Source of the DNA: Thiogranum sp.
GTDB lineage: Bacteria; Pseudomonadota; Gammaproteobacteria; DSM-19610
DNA length: 64,000 nt
Assembly (NCBI GenBank): GCA_030148805.1
Contig: JASBSS010000013.1
Location: 157,006 to 221,005, forward strand
Reading direction: 5' to 3'
The position numbers and the translations under genes are program-made. Position 1 is the stretch's first letter. Each line of letters starts with the position of its first letter. The notes beneath the pieces are model-generated. The model did not search any database, was not told where the DNA came from, and saw only the letters and a program-made list of their open reading frames with translations. This document shows, one piece after another, positions 26,538-36,576 of this stretch.

Positions 26538-28742
26538 ATGGTCGCACGCGCTGATACACATACTGCCGAGGGAGAGGCACCGGATCCAGAGATCTGGTTG
26601 CGCCTGGTGACCCAGGAACGCGAACCGGCCGCTGCCGAACTCATCGCGCGCGCCCTGGCACGCGCGCGCCAGGCCCATCACGGCCAGGCCCGGGCCTCCG
26701 GCGAGCCTTATCTGGTGCACTGCCTGGCCGTGGCCGAAATCGTCCATCATCTCAAACTCGACGCCGAATCGGTGGCCGCGGCCTTGCTGCACGATGTGGT
26801 CGAGGACACGGCCGTTTCGCTGGAGACGGTGCGCGGCGAATTCGGCGACACGGTTGCCGCCCTGGTCGACGGGGTCACCAAGATGGGGCATATCGGCGAA
26901 ATGCGCGAACCGGCGATGGCCAGGGCGGGCGGTTCTTCCCACCAGGCCGAAAGTGTCCGCAAGCTGCTGCTGGCCATGGCCGAGGACGTCCGCGTGGTGC
27001 TGATCAAGCTCTCCGACCGTCTGCACAACATGCGTACGTTGCGACATCTCGATGAAAAGCGGCAACGGCGCATCGCCCGGGAGACGCTCGAGATCTACGC
27101 GCCGCTGGCCAACCGTCTGGGTATCTGGCAGGTCAAGTGGGAGTTGGAGGACCTGGCCTTGCGCTATCTGGATCCCGATGCCTACCATCGCATCGCCGCG
27201 TTGCTCGACGGGCGGCGCATCGATCGCGAGCGGCATATCGAACTGGTCAAACAGCGGCTGCGCGAGGCTTTCGCTCAGGCCGGTATCGAAGCCGAGATCA
27301 CCGGCAGGCCGAAACACATCTACAGCATCTGGCGTAAAATGCGCCGCAAGAACGTCGACTTTCATGAAATCTTCGACGTGCAGGCGGTGCGCGTGCTGGT
27401 GGAGAAAACCGCCGACTGCTATCTGGTGCTGGGCATCGTCCACAGCCTGTGGCATCACGTGCAGCACGAGTTCGACGACTATATCGCCAACCCCAAGGCC
27501 AACAACTATCGTTCGTTGCACACCGCGGTGATCGGGCCGGAAGGCCGGGCGATCGAAGTGCAGATACGCACCCGGGAGATGCACGAGCACGCCGAGCTGG
27601 GCATCGCCGCCCACTGGCGCTACAAGGAGGGCGGGCGCTACGACGCCGGCTTCGAGCAGAAAATCGCCTGGCTGCGTCAGCTGCTGGAATGGCGCGACGA
27701 GGAGCCGTCGGCCGACGAGTTCGTCGACCGGTTCAAGTCCGAGTCGGTGGAGGAGCGGGTCTACGTCCTCACTCCGCAGGGCAACGTGGTGGACCTGCCT
27801 GCGGGGGCGACGGCACTGGATTTCGCCTATCATATCCACACCGACGTGGGCCATCGCTGTCGCGGCGTAAAGGTCAACGGTCGCATTGTCCCGCTATCCT
27901 ACGAGCTAGCCACCGGCCAGCAGGTCGAGGTGCTGACCGGACGCCAGGCCTCACCGAGCCGCGACTGGTTGAATCCGCATCTGGGATACCTGCGCACCTC
28001 GCGTGCCCGCGCCAAGGTCCGCCACTGGTTCAAACAACAGGATCGCGATATCAACGTCAGCGCCGGCCGGCACACCCTGGAGCGCGAACTGCATCGCCTG
28101 GGGCTGAAGGAGATCCCGCTCGATCAGGTCACGCAGAAGCTCAACTTCAGCGATGTGGACAGCATGATGGCGGCGCTCGGGCGGGGCGATCTGCAGACCG
28201 CGCAAGTGGTCGGCGCGGTGCTCAGTCTCAGCGAAAGCGACCCGCGCGAGAGTCCCGCGCTACCCAGTCGGCGCCCGCGCACGGCCGGCGAGAGCAAGGA
28301 TTTCAGCGTGCTCGGCGTGGGCAATCTGTTGACCCACGCGGCGCGCTGCTGCCGTCCGGTGCCCAACGACCCCATCGTCGGCTACATCACCCGCGGACGC
28401 GGCGTCACCATCCATCGGCGCGATTGCGCCAACGTGCTGCGACTGAAGCAGGACGACCGCGACCGCCTGATCGAGGTCGAATGGGGCCCGCTGCCCGAGC
28501 GCGTGTTCCCGGTGGAGATCCAGTTGCAGGCCTACGATCGTCCGGGTCTGCTGCGCGACGTCTCGGCGTTGCTGGCCAATGACCGGGTGAACGTGCTCGG
28601 CGTCAACACCTACACCGACCGCGCCGAGCTGATCGCCCGCATGGAGCTTCACATCGAGGTGACCGACATCGGACAACTCAGTCGTATCCTCAGCCGCATC
28701 GGCCAGTTGCCCAACATCATCGAAGTGAAGCGCAAGACCTGA
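26538..28742 (+). CDS. relA: (p)ppGpp synthetase RelA-type with intact HD domain
   Basis: 734 residues. The HD hydrolase domain is at about 45-200 with His61, His85-Asp86, Glu89-Asp90 (LLHDVVEDT) and Asp160 (KLSDRLHNM) all present. The synthetase domain (about 245-390) has GRPKHIYSIWRKM, then HEFDDYIANPKANNYRSLHT. TGS (about 405-470), helical and ACT (about 655-734) domains follow. The synthetase loop reads Glu-Phe-Asp-Asp at 311-314, the RelA-type form, where SpoT-type bifunctional enzymes have Arg-x-Lys-Asp. RelA of enteric bacteria has a ruined HD domain, so this protein combines features of both. The ATG at 26538 opens a single-gene unit. Confidence 0.9.
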   Translation: MVARADTHTAEGEAPDPEIWLRLVTQEREPAAAELIARALARARQAHHGQARASGEPYLVHCLAVAEIVHHLKLDAESVAAALLHDVVEDTAVSLETVRGEFGDTVAALVDGVTKMGHIGEMREPAMARAGGSSHQAESVRKLLLAMAEDVRVVLIKLSDRLHNMRTLRHLDEKRQRRIARETLEIYAPLANRLGIWQVKWELEDLALRYLDPDAYHRIAALLDGRRIDRERHIELVKQRLREAFAQAGIEAEITGRPKHIYSIWRKMRRKNVDFHEIFDVQAVRVLVEKTADCYLVLGIVHSLWHHVQHEFDDYIANPKANNYRSLHTAVIGPEGRAIEVQIRTREMHEHAELGIAAHWRYKEGGRYDAGFEQKIAWLRQLLEWRDEEPSADEFVDRFKSESVEERVYVLTPQGNVVDLPAGATALDFAYHIHTDVGHRCRGVKVNGRIVPLSYELATGQQVEVLTGRQASPSRDWLNPHLGYLRTSRARAKVRHWFKQQDRDINVSAGRHTLERELHRLGLKEIPLDQVTQKLNFSDVDSMMAALGRGDLQTAQVVGAVLSLSESDPRESPALPSRRPRTAGESKDFSVLGVGNLLTHAARCCRPVPNDPIVGYITRGRGVTIHRRDCANVLRLKQDDRDRLIEVEWGPLPERVFPVEIQLQAYDRPGLLRDVSALLANDRVNVLGVNTYTDRAELIARMELHIEVTDIGQLSRILSRIGQLPNIIEVKRKT

Positions 28743-28749
28743 TTGGCGT

Positions 28750-28826
28750 TGGTGTCCCGGAGAGGAGTCGAACCTCCGACCTAGCGCTTAGGAGGCGCTT
28801 GCTCTATCCAGCTGAGCTACCGGGAC
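28750..28826 (-). tRNA. tRNA-Arg (CCT)
   Basis: 77 bases with encoded CCA. Read on the minus strand, the acceptor stem is GTCCCGG/CCGGGAC with discriminator A. The anticodon arm AGCGC-CTCCTAA-GCGCT gives anticodon CCT, reading AGG. The T-loop GTTCGACTC is standard. It lies between the relA-type gene and metE. Confidence 0.96.
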
Positions 28827-28898
28827 AGGCGGGCTGAGCGCGTGCCTACTCTAACAGAGCCGGCAGCGATGAACCACTCGCCTTCCCGGTAGCGACGC

Positions 28899-31199
28899 TC
28901 AGGCCGCAGGAGATGCGCTCGGCGGTCGTTCACCTCTGAGCTGCCGGGCCGCCTGAACCATGTTGGCGAGCGCCGCCTCCACCTCGGGCCAGGCACGGGT
29001 TTTCAGGCCGCAGTCGGGATTGACCCAGAGCCGTTGCGGGTCGATCACCTGTGCGGCCTTCCTCAGCAGGCCGAGCATTTGTTCGGTCTGCGGAACGTTG
29101 GGTGAGTGGATGTCATAGACGCCCGGTCCGATTTCGTTGGGATAGGCGAAGTGGCGGAACGCCTCGAGCAGTTCCATGTTCGAGCGCGCGGTTTCGATGG
29201 TGATGACATCGGCGTCCATGGCCGCGATGGCCTCCATGATGTCGTTGAATTCGGAGTAGCACATATGGGTGTGGATCTGGGTGCGGTCGGCCACGCCGGC
29301 GGCGGTGAGGCGGAACGCGCTCACCGCCCAGTCGAGATAGGCGCGCCAGTCCGCCCGCCGTAGGGGTAGACCCTCGCGCAGCGCCGCCTCGTCGATCTGG
29401 ATAGCGCCGATGCCGGCGGCTTCCAGGTCGAGCACCTCCTGGCGCAACGCGCGCGCGATCTGCAGACAGGTCTGCGAGCGCGGCTGATCGTCGCGCACGA
29501 AGGACCAGTTGAGCAACGTCACCGGTCCGGTCAGCATCCCCTTGACCGGTTTTTCGGTGAGTGACTGGGCATAGCGGGTCCACTCCAGGGTCATGGCCTG
29601 CGGCCGGCTGACATCCCCATAGAGCAGCGGCGGTTTCACGCAGCGCGAGCCATAGGATTGCACCCAGCCGTTGCGGGTCACCGCAAAGCCCGCGAGTTGG
29701 CTGCCGAAATATTCCACCATGTCGTTGCGCTCGGCCTCGCCGTGTACCAGCAGATCGAGCCCCAGCGCTTCCTGGGTGCGAATCGCTTTGCGTATTTCGG
29801 CCTCGACGGTGGCCCGATACGTGGCTTCGTCGAGCCGGCCCTGTTTGTAGTCGCGACGGGCACGACGAATCTGCGCCGTCTGCGGGAAAGAACCGATAGT
29901 GGTGGTGGGGAAAGGCGGCAGATTCAGCGTGCGCTGTTGTGCGGCAGCGCGCTGCGGGTAGGCGCTGGTGCGCTGGGTGGGGGTTGTCTCAAGCGTTTGC
30001 TCGGGTTGCCCGGCGAGAGGCCGGGTGAGCGCCGAGTTGCGCCGTGCAGCGATCGCGCGACGCGCGCTTTGCAGATCTGCAGCGGCGGCCTCGGCGCCGG
30101 CCTCGAGTGCTTGTTTTAATATCCCCAGCTCTTCGAGTTTCTGCACGGCGAACGCCAACCAGGACCTGACTTCGGGATCGAGACTGTTCTCGCCGGCCAG
30201 ATCCACCGGCACGTGCAGCAGGGAGCACGACGGTGCCAGCCACAGTCGTTCGCCCAGGCGTTCGTGCAGAGGGCTAAGTAACTCCAGCGCTTTGTCGAGA
30301 TCGCTGCGCCAGATATTGCGCCCGTCGACAATGCCGACAGAGAGCACCTGGTAGGGAGAGAGCCGGTCCAGCGCGCGTTCGATCTCATCTGCGGCGCGTA
30401 CGGCGTCCAGGTGCAGGCCGGCCACCGGCAACTCACAGGCGAGACTGAGATTGTCCTGCAAAGGGCCGAAGTACGTGGCCAGTAAGATATTCAGGCCGGG
30501 GGTGCGCAGCGCGTGGTAGCTCGCCTCGAAGGCCTGTTTCCAGGCCGGCGGCAAATCCAGCACCAGCGCCGGTTCATCGATCTGCACCCATTCGACACCT
30601 TGCGCCTGCAGACCCTGCAACAGCTCGCCATACACCGCTAGCAGCGCCTCGAGCAGCTCCAGCTTGTCGAACTCGGCGCTGCGGCTTTTGCCCAGCCACA
30701 GCCAAGTCAACGGACCGGGCAGGGTCGGCTTGACGTTGTAGCCGAGCTGTTGTGCTTCCCTAACTTGCTCGAAGAGATGCTTGGAGGCCAGAGAAAACGT
30801 TTGTTGCGGCTCCAGCTCCGGCACGATGTAGTGGTAGTTGGTATCGAACCACTTGGTCATTTCGCAGGCCGCCACCGGCTCACCGTGCGGAGCCCGGCCG
30901 CGCGCCATGCGAAAGTACGTGTCGCGGTCCACCTCGCCGCCACTCCAGCCGAAACGCTCCGGCACCACGCCCAACGTGACGCTCAGATCCAACAGCGTGT
31001 CGTACCAGGAGAAATCGCCGACCGGAAGCAAATCGACGCCGTGATCCGCCTGCACTTGCCAATGCTGCCGGCGCAGCTCGCGACCGGTCTGTTCCAGGTG
31101 TGCGGCGTCGGTCTCGCCGCGCCAGTAGCTTTCCAGCGCAAATTTGAGTTCGCGGTGGGCGCCGATGCGCGGAAAGCCGAGGTTATGCAAAGTGCTCAT
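28899..31199 (-). CDS. metE: Cobalamin-independent methionine synthase
   Basis: 766 residues, the normal length. The N-terminal half has the family opening [21 protein letters not shown]. The C-terminal catalytic half carries [17 protein letters not shown] with the zinc-binding histidine and glutamate region near residue 490, and the zinc-ligand cysteine in [11 protein letters not shown] near 735. It transfers a methyl group from methyl-THF-polyglutamate to homocysteine without vitamin B12. It is divergent from metR, the standard regulatory arrangement, and 2 kb from a cobalamin riboswitch that controls a different operon. Confidence 0.97.
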   Translation of the reverse strand: MSTLHNLGFPRIGAHRELKFALESYWRGETDAAHLEQTGRELRRQHWQVQADHGVDLLPVGDFSWYDTLLDLSVTLGVVPERFGWSGGEVDRDTYFRMARGRAPHGEPVAACEMTKWFDTNYHYIVPELEPQQTFSLASKHLFEQVREAQQLGYNVKPTLPGPLTWLWLGKSRSAEFDKLELLEALLAVYGELLQGLQAQGVEWVQIDEPALVLDLPPAWKQAFEASYHALRTPGLNILLATYFGPLQDNLSLACELPVAGLHLDAVRAADEIERALDRLSPYQVLSVGIVDGRNIWRSDLDKALELLSPLHERLGERLWLAPSCSLLHVPVDLAGENSLDPEVRSWLAFAVQKLEELGILKQALEAGAEAAAADLQSARRAIAARRNSALTRPLAGQPEQTLETTPTQRTSAYPQRAAAQQRTLNLPPFPTTTIGSFPQTAQIRRARRDYKQGRLDEATYRATVEAEIRKAIRTQEALGLDLLVHGEAERNDMVEYFGSQLAGFAVTRNGWVQSYGSRCVKPPLLYGDVSRPQAMTLEWTRYAQSLTEKPVKGMLTGPVTLLNWSFVRDDQPRSQTCLQIARALRQEVLDLEAAGIGAIQIDEAALREGLPLRRADWRAYLDWAVSAFRLTAAGVADRTQIHTHMCYSEFNDIMEAIAAMDADVITIETARSNMELLEAFRHFAYPNEIGPGVYDIHSPNVPQTEQMLGLLRKAAQVIDPQRLWVNPDCGLKTRAWPEVEAALANMVQAARQLRGERPPSASPAA

Positions 31200-31252
31200 T
31201 GGGGCTCCAGACAGTCGATGGGATGCCGGCCAGTATGCGCACCGGAAGAAAA

Positions 31253-31265
31253 TGAGTAAAATTCA
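31253..31265. promoter_or_regulatory. Candidate MetR-binding site
   Basis: TGAGTAAAATTCA lies in the 98-base gap between metE and metR and fits TGAA-N5-TTCA, the MetR consensus, with one mismatch in the left half. MetR with homocysteine activates metE in enteric bacteria. The surrounding AT-rich run (31255-31285) probably holds the promoters of both genes. Confidence 0.55.
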
Positions 31266-31297
31266 TAATATTAATAATTAATATGAGGGTAATATGG

Positions 31298-32215
31298 ATG
31301 AGATTGGAGCTACGCCATTTACGCAGCCTGCTCACCATTCAGCAAACCGGCAACCTGGTTAAGGCCGCCGAGCGCCTGCATGTCACCCAGTCGGCGCTGT
31401 CGCATCAGATCAAGACGCTCGAGCGGCATTACGATGCGCCTTTGTATCTGCGCAACAGCAAACCGCTGCGCCTCACCGCGGCCGGCGAAAAACTTATCAT
31501 CCTGGCCCAACAGGTGTTGCCGCTGATGGAAAGTGCCGAGAACGACCTGCAGCGCAGTGCCCGCGGCGAGCTCGGTCGCCTGCACCTGGCTATCGAATGC
31601 CATGCCTGTTTCGAATGGCTGGCGCCGGTGCTCAGCCGCTACCGGCAGCAATGGCCGCAGATCGAGGTGGATATCCGCATCGGGGTGAGCTTCGAGGCGC
31701 TGCCGGCGCTGCACAAGGGTGACGTGGATCTGGTGGTCAGTTCAGACCCGGTCGAACACGACAACCTGGTCTTCGCGGAGCTGTTCACTTACGAGTCGCG
31801 GCTGGTGCTGGCGGCCGATCATCCCCTGGCGCGCAAGCGGCGTATTCTGCCGGCCGATCTGGTCGGTGAAACGCTCATCACTTATCCGGTCAGTCGCCAG
31901 CGGCTGGAGGTGTTCAACCGCTTTCTTCAGCCGGCGGGGGTCGAGCCCGCGGCCGTGCGCGAGACCGAATTGACGGCGGTCATTTTGCTCCTGGTGGCCA
32001 GCGGCCGTGGCACCGCGGTGTTGCCCGACTGGGTGCTGCGCGAGACCGCGCTGGCCGGTAACCTGGTTACCCGTGCGCTGGGTCGTCAGGGGATGACCGG
32101 TACACTGTACGCCGCGGTGCGGCGTACCGATTGCGCCTCGGCCTATGTACAGGATTTCATCGCCCTGGCTCGACAACGCGGCCGCCAACGGGCTTCGGCG
32201 GGCGCTGAAGAATAG
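31298..32215 (+). CDS. metR: LysR-type regulator MetR
   Basis: 305 residues from the ATG at 31298, chosen because AGGG lies 8 bases upstream; the ATG at 31283 has only an AT run before it. The winged helix (about 3-62) carries GNLVKAAERLHVTQSALSHQIKTLE. The effector domain has IECHACFEWLAPVLSRYRQQWPQIEVD and VLAADHPLA, both close to E. coli MetR. It binds homocysteine and activates metE and other methionine genes. Divergent position next to metE supports the name strongly. Confidence 0.93.
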   Translation: MRLELRHLRSLLTIQQTGNLVKAAERLHVTQSALSHQIKTLERHYDAPLYLRNSKPLRLTAAGEKLIILAQQVLPLMESAENDLQRSARGELGRLHLAIECHACFEWLAPVLSRYRQQWPQIEVDIRIGVSFEALPALHKGDVDLVVSSDPVEHDNLVFAELFTYESRLVLAADHPLARKRRILPADLVGETLITYPVSRQRLEVFNRFLQPAGVEPAAVRETELTAVILLLVASGRGTAVLPDWVLRETALAGNLVTRALGRQGMTGTLYAAVRRTDCASAYVQDFIALARQRGRQRASAGAEE

Positions 32216-32260
32216 TAGTTGTCCTTCAGGTAAATCTACGCTATCTTGTGCTCTAGCTTC

Positions 32261-32380
32261 GGTCAACCACTACATCTAGTGGTTGAAACAGGGAACCCGG
32301 TGAGAATCCGGGACTGTCGCGCAGCGGTATCGGGGAACCAGGCCAGACTCTGGCTTCCCCCAAGTCCGAATACCTGCCGG
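32261..32380 (+). promoter_or_regulatory. Cobalamin riboswitch
   Basis: The leader of nrdA holds the conserved cobalamin-riboswitch core: an outer helix arm TCAACCACTA/TAGTGGTTGA (32263-32286), then AGGGAACCCGGTGAGAATCC, GACTGTCGCGCAGCGGTAT and the closing B12 box AGTCCGAATACCTGCC (32363-32378). It is oriented with nrdAB, 138 bases before the nrdA start. Adenosylcobalamin binding usually lowers expression of the gene downstream. Here that would switch off the class Ia reductase when B12 is available, which makes sense if a B12-dependent class II reductase is encoded elsewhere. Confidence 0.92.
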
Positions 32381-32383
32381 AGC

Positions 32384-32403
32384 GGGAATCCGCAGGGATT
32401 CCC
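32384..32403 (+). promoter_or_regulatory. Riboswitch expression-platform hairpin (candidate)
   Basis: GGGAATCC-GCAG-GGATTCCC is a perfect 8-bp stem with a 4-base loop starting four bases after the B12 box. No T run follows (next bases ATGCCCGG), so it is not a classical intrinsic terminator. It may belong to an anti-terminator/terminator switch or act at translation. Confidence 0.5.
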
Positions 32404-32518
32404 ATGCCCGGGCCTCGCGTCAAGGTCCCAGGGTGGCAGCGGCAGGCGCTCTGTGGCCGTTTCCCTCCCCTGGATTTTCCCGCAGGCCCCCTACATCGAG
32501 AACACCACCGGGGGTCCT

Positions 32519-35380
32519 ATGCACACCGAATATCCCAGCAATCAGCCGATAGCGGCGCCGGCGCAACTGCGCGCCGATCAGCCATCCGTCCCGGCCAACC
32601 GGCACGCCACCACGCGCTACGAAGTGATCCGGCGCAACGGCAAGTCAACGCGGTTTGACGCGGCCAAGATCCAGGTAGCGATGACCAAGGCGTTTCTGGC
32701 CGTGGAGGGTGGCAAGGCGGCCGCTTCCGGCCGTGTCCATGAGTCGGTCCGGCGGCTCGCCGCCGAGGTGATGGAAGCGTTGGTCCGTCGCCTGCCCGAT
32801 GGCGGCACGGTACAGATCGAAGACATTCAGGATCAGGTGGAGCTGGCCTTGATGCGCAACGGTCATCACAAGGTTGCGCGTGCCTATGTGCTCTACCGCG
32901 AAGAGCACGCCCGCCAGCGCGCCACGCAAGTGCCGCCGGCAAACGCTTTCGCGCAGCGCGCGCCGATCCATGTGCTGCAGCCGGACGGCGGCCGCCTACC
33001 GCTGCAGCACGCCTCGCTGGAGCGCACGGTCACCGAGGCTTGCGCGGGCCTGGCCGATGTCAGCGCCGAAACCGTTCTGGGCGAAGCGCTGCGCAATCTC
33101 TACGACGGTATTGCCCGGGCCGACGTCGGCACGGCGCTGACACTGAGCGCGCGCGCACTGATCGAACAGGAGCCGAATTACTCCTTCGTGGCGGCACGTC
33201 TGCTGCTCACCGCCCTGTACGAAGAAGTGCTGGAGAGTATCGGCGAGTCCGAGCTGTTGCTGAGCCACGCCGATGCGTCCAGCCGTTACCCGAGGGTGTT
33301 CGCCGAGGGTATCGGTCATTGTATCGACCGCGAACTGCTCGATCCCGAGCTGGCGCGTTTCGATCTGGCGTTGCTGGGTCAGGCTCTCAAGCCCGAGCGC
33401 GACCACCAGTTTACCTACCTGGGTCTGCAAACGCTTTACGACCGTTATTTTCTCCACCATCAGGAGCGTCGTCTCGAACTGCCGCAGTGTTTTTTCATGC
33501 GCGTGGCCATGGGCATCGCCATGCACGAGATCGACCGTGACCGGCGGGCGATTGAATTCTACGAGCTGTTGTCGTCGTTCGAGTTTATGAGTTCGACACC
33601 GACGCTGTTCAACAGTGGCACGCTGCGCCCGCAGTTGTCGTCGTGCTACCTGAGCACCGTGCCGGATGATCTGGGTGGCATCTACAGCGCCATCAAAGAC
33701 AATGCCCTGCTGTCGAAGTTCGCCGGCGGACTGGGTAACGATTGGACACGGGTGCGCGGACTGGGCGCCTATATCAAAGGCACCAACGGCAAATCGCAGG
33801 GCGTGGTGCCGTTTTTGAAAGTCGCCAATGACACCGCCGTGGCGGTCAATCAGGGAGGTAAGCGCAAAGGGGCGGTGTGCGCGTACCTTGAGACCTGGCA
33901 CATCGACATCGAGGAGTTTCTGGACCTGCGCAAGAACACCGGCGATGAACGCCGCCGCACGCACGATATGAATACCGCCAACTGGATCCCCGACCTGTTC
34001 ATGCAGCGTGTCGCCGAGGAGGGTCAGTGGACGCTGTTTTCGCCCAATGAGGTGCCCGATCTGCACGATCTCACCGGGCGCGAGTTTCGTCAGGCCTACG
34101 AAGACTACGAGGCTCGCGCCGAGCGCGGTGAGATCAAGGTCTGGAAGCGTCTGCCGGCGGTGACGCTGTGGCGCAAGCTGCTCGGGCAGTTGTTCGAAAC
34201 CGGCCACCCCTGGCTGACGTTCAAAGACCCCTGCAATCTGCGCTACACCAACCAGCATCTGGGCGTGGTCCACAGCTCGAATCTGTGCACCGAGATTACC
34301 CTGCACACCAACGACCGGGAGATTGCCGTGTGCAACCTCGGCTCGGTCAATCTGGCCGCGCATGTCGGCGCCGACGGGCTGGACAGTGAAAAGCTCGCCC
34401 GTACGGTGTCCACCGCCATGCGCATGCTCGATAACGTCATCGATTACAACTATTACAGCGTACCGCAGGCGCGCCATTCGAACCTGCGCCACCGGCCGGT
34501 GGGGTTGGGGTTGATGGGTTTTCAGGATGCGCTCTATCAGCTCGATATACCTTATGCCTCACAGGCCGCGGTTGATTTCGCCGACCATTCTATGGAGGCG
34601 TTGTCGTATTTCGCCATCAGCGCCTCGGCGGATCTCGCCGCCGAGCGCGGCCGTTACTCGAGCTTCGAGGGTTCGCTGTGGAGTCGTGGCATTCTGCCGA
34701 TTGATTCGCTGGACCTGTTGCGCCAGGAACGGGGTGGGTTTGTCGAAGTTGATGAGACGACGAGCCTCGACTGGGATGCGTTGCGCGAACGTGTCGTCGC
34801 CGCGGGCATGCGCAATTCCAATTGCCTGGCGATTGCTCCCACGGCGACTATTTCCAACATTTGCGGGGTGTCACAGTCGATCGAGCCGATCTATCAGAAC
34901 CTGTTCGTCAAATCCAATCTCTCGGGTGAATTTACGGTGATCAACCCGTGGCTGGTAAGCGATCTGAAGGCGCGCGGCTTATGGGACGGCGTCATGATCA
35001 ATGATCTCAAGTACTACGACGGCTCTATTGCCGCCATTGATCGCGTGCCGGTCGAGTTGAAAGAAAAATACGCCTGCGCCTTCGAAATCGATTCACGCTG
35101 GCTTATCGAGGCCGCTGCGCGTCGGCAGAAATGGATCGACCAGGCCCAGTCGCTGAATCTCTACCTGGCCGAACCCAGCGGCGTCAAGCTCGACAACCTG
35201 TATAAGCTGGCCTGGGTGCGCGGCTTGAAAACCACCTACTATCTGCGCACGCTCGGCGCCACCCACGTGGAAAAAACCACCGACAGCGATGCGGCGGGCG
35301 AGACGCGTGCAGAGTCTCTGCTGGGCATCGATGCTCGGGCCTGTGCCATTGACAATCCTGACTGCGAAGCCTGTCAGTAA
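32519..35380 (+). CDS. nrdA: Ribonucleoside-diphosphate reductase class Ia, large subunit
   Basis: 953 residues from the ATG at 32519 with GGGGG about 8 bases upstream. Two ATP-cone regulatory domains are at the front (YEVIRRNGKSTRFDAAKIQ at about 35-130; VLQPDGGRLPLQHASLERTVTEA at about 145-230), as in Pseudomonas NrdA. The catalytic barrel has the active-site cysteines in SSCYLST and NLCTEI/AVCNLGSVN, and the tail ends DNPDCEACQ, the redox-active Cys pair. It reduces ribonucleotides using the tyrosyl radical of NrdB. The gene is under a cobalamin riboswitch and followed 20 bases later by nrdB. Confidence 0.96.
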   Translation: MHTEYPSNQPIAAPAQLRADQPSVPANRHATTRYEVIRRNGKSTRFDAAKIQVAMTKAFLAVEGGKAAASGRVHESVRRLAAEVMEALVRRLPDGGTVQIEDIQDQVELALMRNGHHKVARAYVLYREEHARQRATQVPPANAFAQRAPIHVLQPDGGRLPLQHASLERTVTEACAGLADVSAETVLGEALRNLYDGIARADVGTALTLSARALIEQEPNYSFVAARLLLTALYEEVLESIGESELLLSHADASSRYPRVFAEGIGHCIDRELLDPELARFDLALLGQALKPERDHQFTYLGLQTLYDRYFLHHQERRLELPQCFFMRVAMGIAMHEIDRDRRAIEFYELLSSFEFMSSTPTLFNSGTLRPQLSSCYLSTVPDDLGGIYSAIKDNALLSKFAGGLGNDWTRVRGLGAYIKGTNGKSQGVVPFLKVANDTAVAVNQGGKRKGAVCAYLETWHIDIEEFLDLRKNTGDERRRTHDMNTANWIPDLFMQRVAEEGQWTLFSPNEVPDLHDLTGREFRQAYEDYEARAERGEIKVWKRLPAVTLWRKLLGQLFETGHPWLTFKDPCNLRYTNQHLGVVHSSNLCTEITLHTNDREIAVCNLGSVNLAAHVGADGLDSEKLARTVSTAMRMLDNVIDYNYYSVPQARHSNLRHRPVGLGLMGFQDALYQLDIPYASQAAVDFADHSMEALSYFAISASADLAAERGRYSSFEGSLWSRGILPIDSLDLLRQERGGFVEVDETTSLDWDALRERVVAAGMRNSNCLAIAPTATISNICGVSQSIEPIYQNLFVKSNLSGEFTVINPWLVSDLKARGLWDGVMINDLKYYDGSIAAIDRVPVELKEKYACAFEIDSRWLIEAAARRQKWIDQAQSLNLYLAEPSGVKLDNLYKLAWVRGLKTTYYLRTLGATHVEKTTDSDAAGETRAESLLGIDARACAIDNPDCEACQ

Positions 35381-35400
35381 CGCCACCAAGGAGAACGGAT

Positions 35401-36576
35401 ATGCTCAATTGGGATGATCCACTGGGACAATGCACCGCCCCCACTGCACCTCTGGCCGGCGGCTCGGCCGACGCACCGTCCGTTGACGGCGCGTTGGCGC
35501 AAGCCGTGGGCCTGAGCGCTCTGGCCGTTAACGACCACCCTTCGGCAAGGCTCGCGGGCGAAGCGGTGCGGTTGGAGCCGGTGCGCGCCGAGGACAAACG
35601 TGTTGTCAACGGTCAGGCCGACATCAATCAGCTCGCCCCTTTCAAGTATCCCTGGGCGTGGAAATATTTTCTCAACGCCAATAAAAATCACTGGACGCCG
35701 CTGGACATCAACATGGCCCAGGATATTCAGGATTACCACCATAAGCTCACGCCGGCAGAACGCCACGTCTATGAGAATGTGCTGGCCTATCTGACCACAT
35801 CCGATATCCTCGCCATGCGCAATATCGGTCTGGCGGTGATGGAGAAAATGAGCGCGCCGGAACTGCAGATCTATCAGGCGCGGCAGGTCTACGAAGAGGC
35901 GCTGCACACCTGGACATATCAGCACTGCATTGAGAGCATCGGCCTGGAGCAGGGTGAGATCTACAACCGTTACCGCGTCGTCCCCGAGATTCGTCACAAG
36001 ATCGATATCGCCAACCGTCGGTTGGAGTCTATTCTGCGCCCGGATGTGGACCTGCGCTGCAGCGACGAACTGGAAAACTTCGTCATGGCGTATATTTTCT
36101 TTGCCGCCGTGTTTGAAGGCTGCTGGTTCTATAACGGCTTCAGCCCGATCTTTTCTCTGCAGCGTCGTGGACTGATGAAGGGCACCGCTGAGCAGTTGCA
36201 ATACATCATGCGCGACGAGGTGATGCATTGCGGTTTTGGCATTCGCACGGTCAAGCAGATCCTGGTGGAAAACGAGGTGACGCTCGACCCACAGGCTTTG
36301 CGCGATATGTGGTTGGAAGCGGAGGCGGCGGAGACTGACTACGCGCAATTCATTCTGCGCGAGCCGATCCTCGGTTATGGGCTCGATGACCATAGCGCAC
36401 AGTTCCGATATATCGCCAATCGGCGCGCGCGTCAGCTGGGGCTGGACGAACCTTTCCCCGGTGCCGCCTGTCGGCTGCCCTGGCTCGACGAACAGTCGAA
36501 TATCCGCAAAGAGAAGAACTTCTTCGAAACCCGCGTGACCGAATATCAGACCGGCAACGTGTTGAGTTGGGGGTGA
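35401..36576 (+). CDS. nrdB: Ribonucleoside-diphosphate reductase class Ia, small subunit
   Basis: 391 residues. The diiron ligands and radical site are visible: the E-x2-H of EEALHTWTYQH (Glu166, His169), with the radical tyrosine expected at Tyr173, then FEGCWFYNGF and RDEVMHCGFG further on. The first 75 residues are a low-similarity extension before the core begins at QLAPFKYPWAWKYFL. The gene starts 20 bases after nrdA with AAGGAG in front and forms the nrdAB operon. Downstream a GC hairpin at 36587-36601 is not followed by a T run, and an AT-rich stretch follows. Confidence 0.95.
   Translation: MLNWDDPLGQCTAPTAPLAGGSADAPSVDGALAQAVGLSALAVNDHPSARLAGEAVRLEPVRAEDKRVVNGQADINQLAPFKYPWAWKYFLNANKNHWTPLDINMAQDIQDYHHKLTPAERHVYENVLAYLTTSDILAMRNIGLAVMEKMSAPELQIYQARQVYEEALHTWTYQHCIESIGLEQGEIYNRYRVVPEIRHKIDIANRRLESILRPDVDLRCSDELENFVMAYIFFAAVFEGCWFYNGFSPIFSLQRRGLMKGTAEQLQYIMRDEVMHCGFGIRTVKQILVENEVTLDPQALRDMWLEAEAAETDYAQFILREPILGYGLDDHSAQFRYIANRRARQLGLDEPFPGAACRLPWLDEQSNIRKEKNFFETRVTEYQTGNVLSWG

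Noticed and set aside
31200..31297. Cobalamin riboswitch control of metE
   Set aside because: The riboswitch lies about 1 kb away beyond metR and points toward nrdA; the metE leader is too short and contains a MetR-type site instead.
32996..34492. 498-codon open frame opposite nrdA
   Set aside because: nrdA carries full catalytic motifs in this stretch; the opposite frame is a composition effect.
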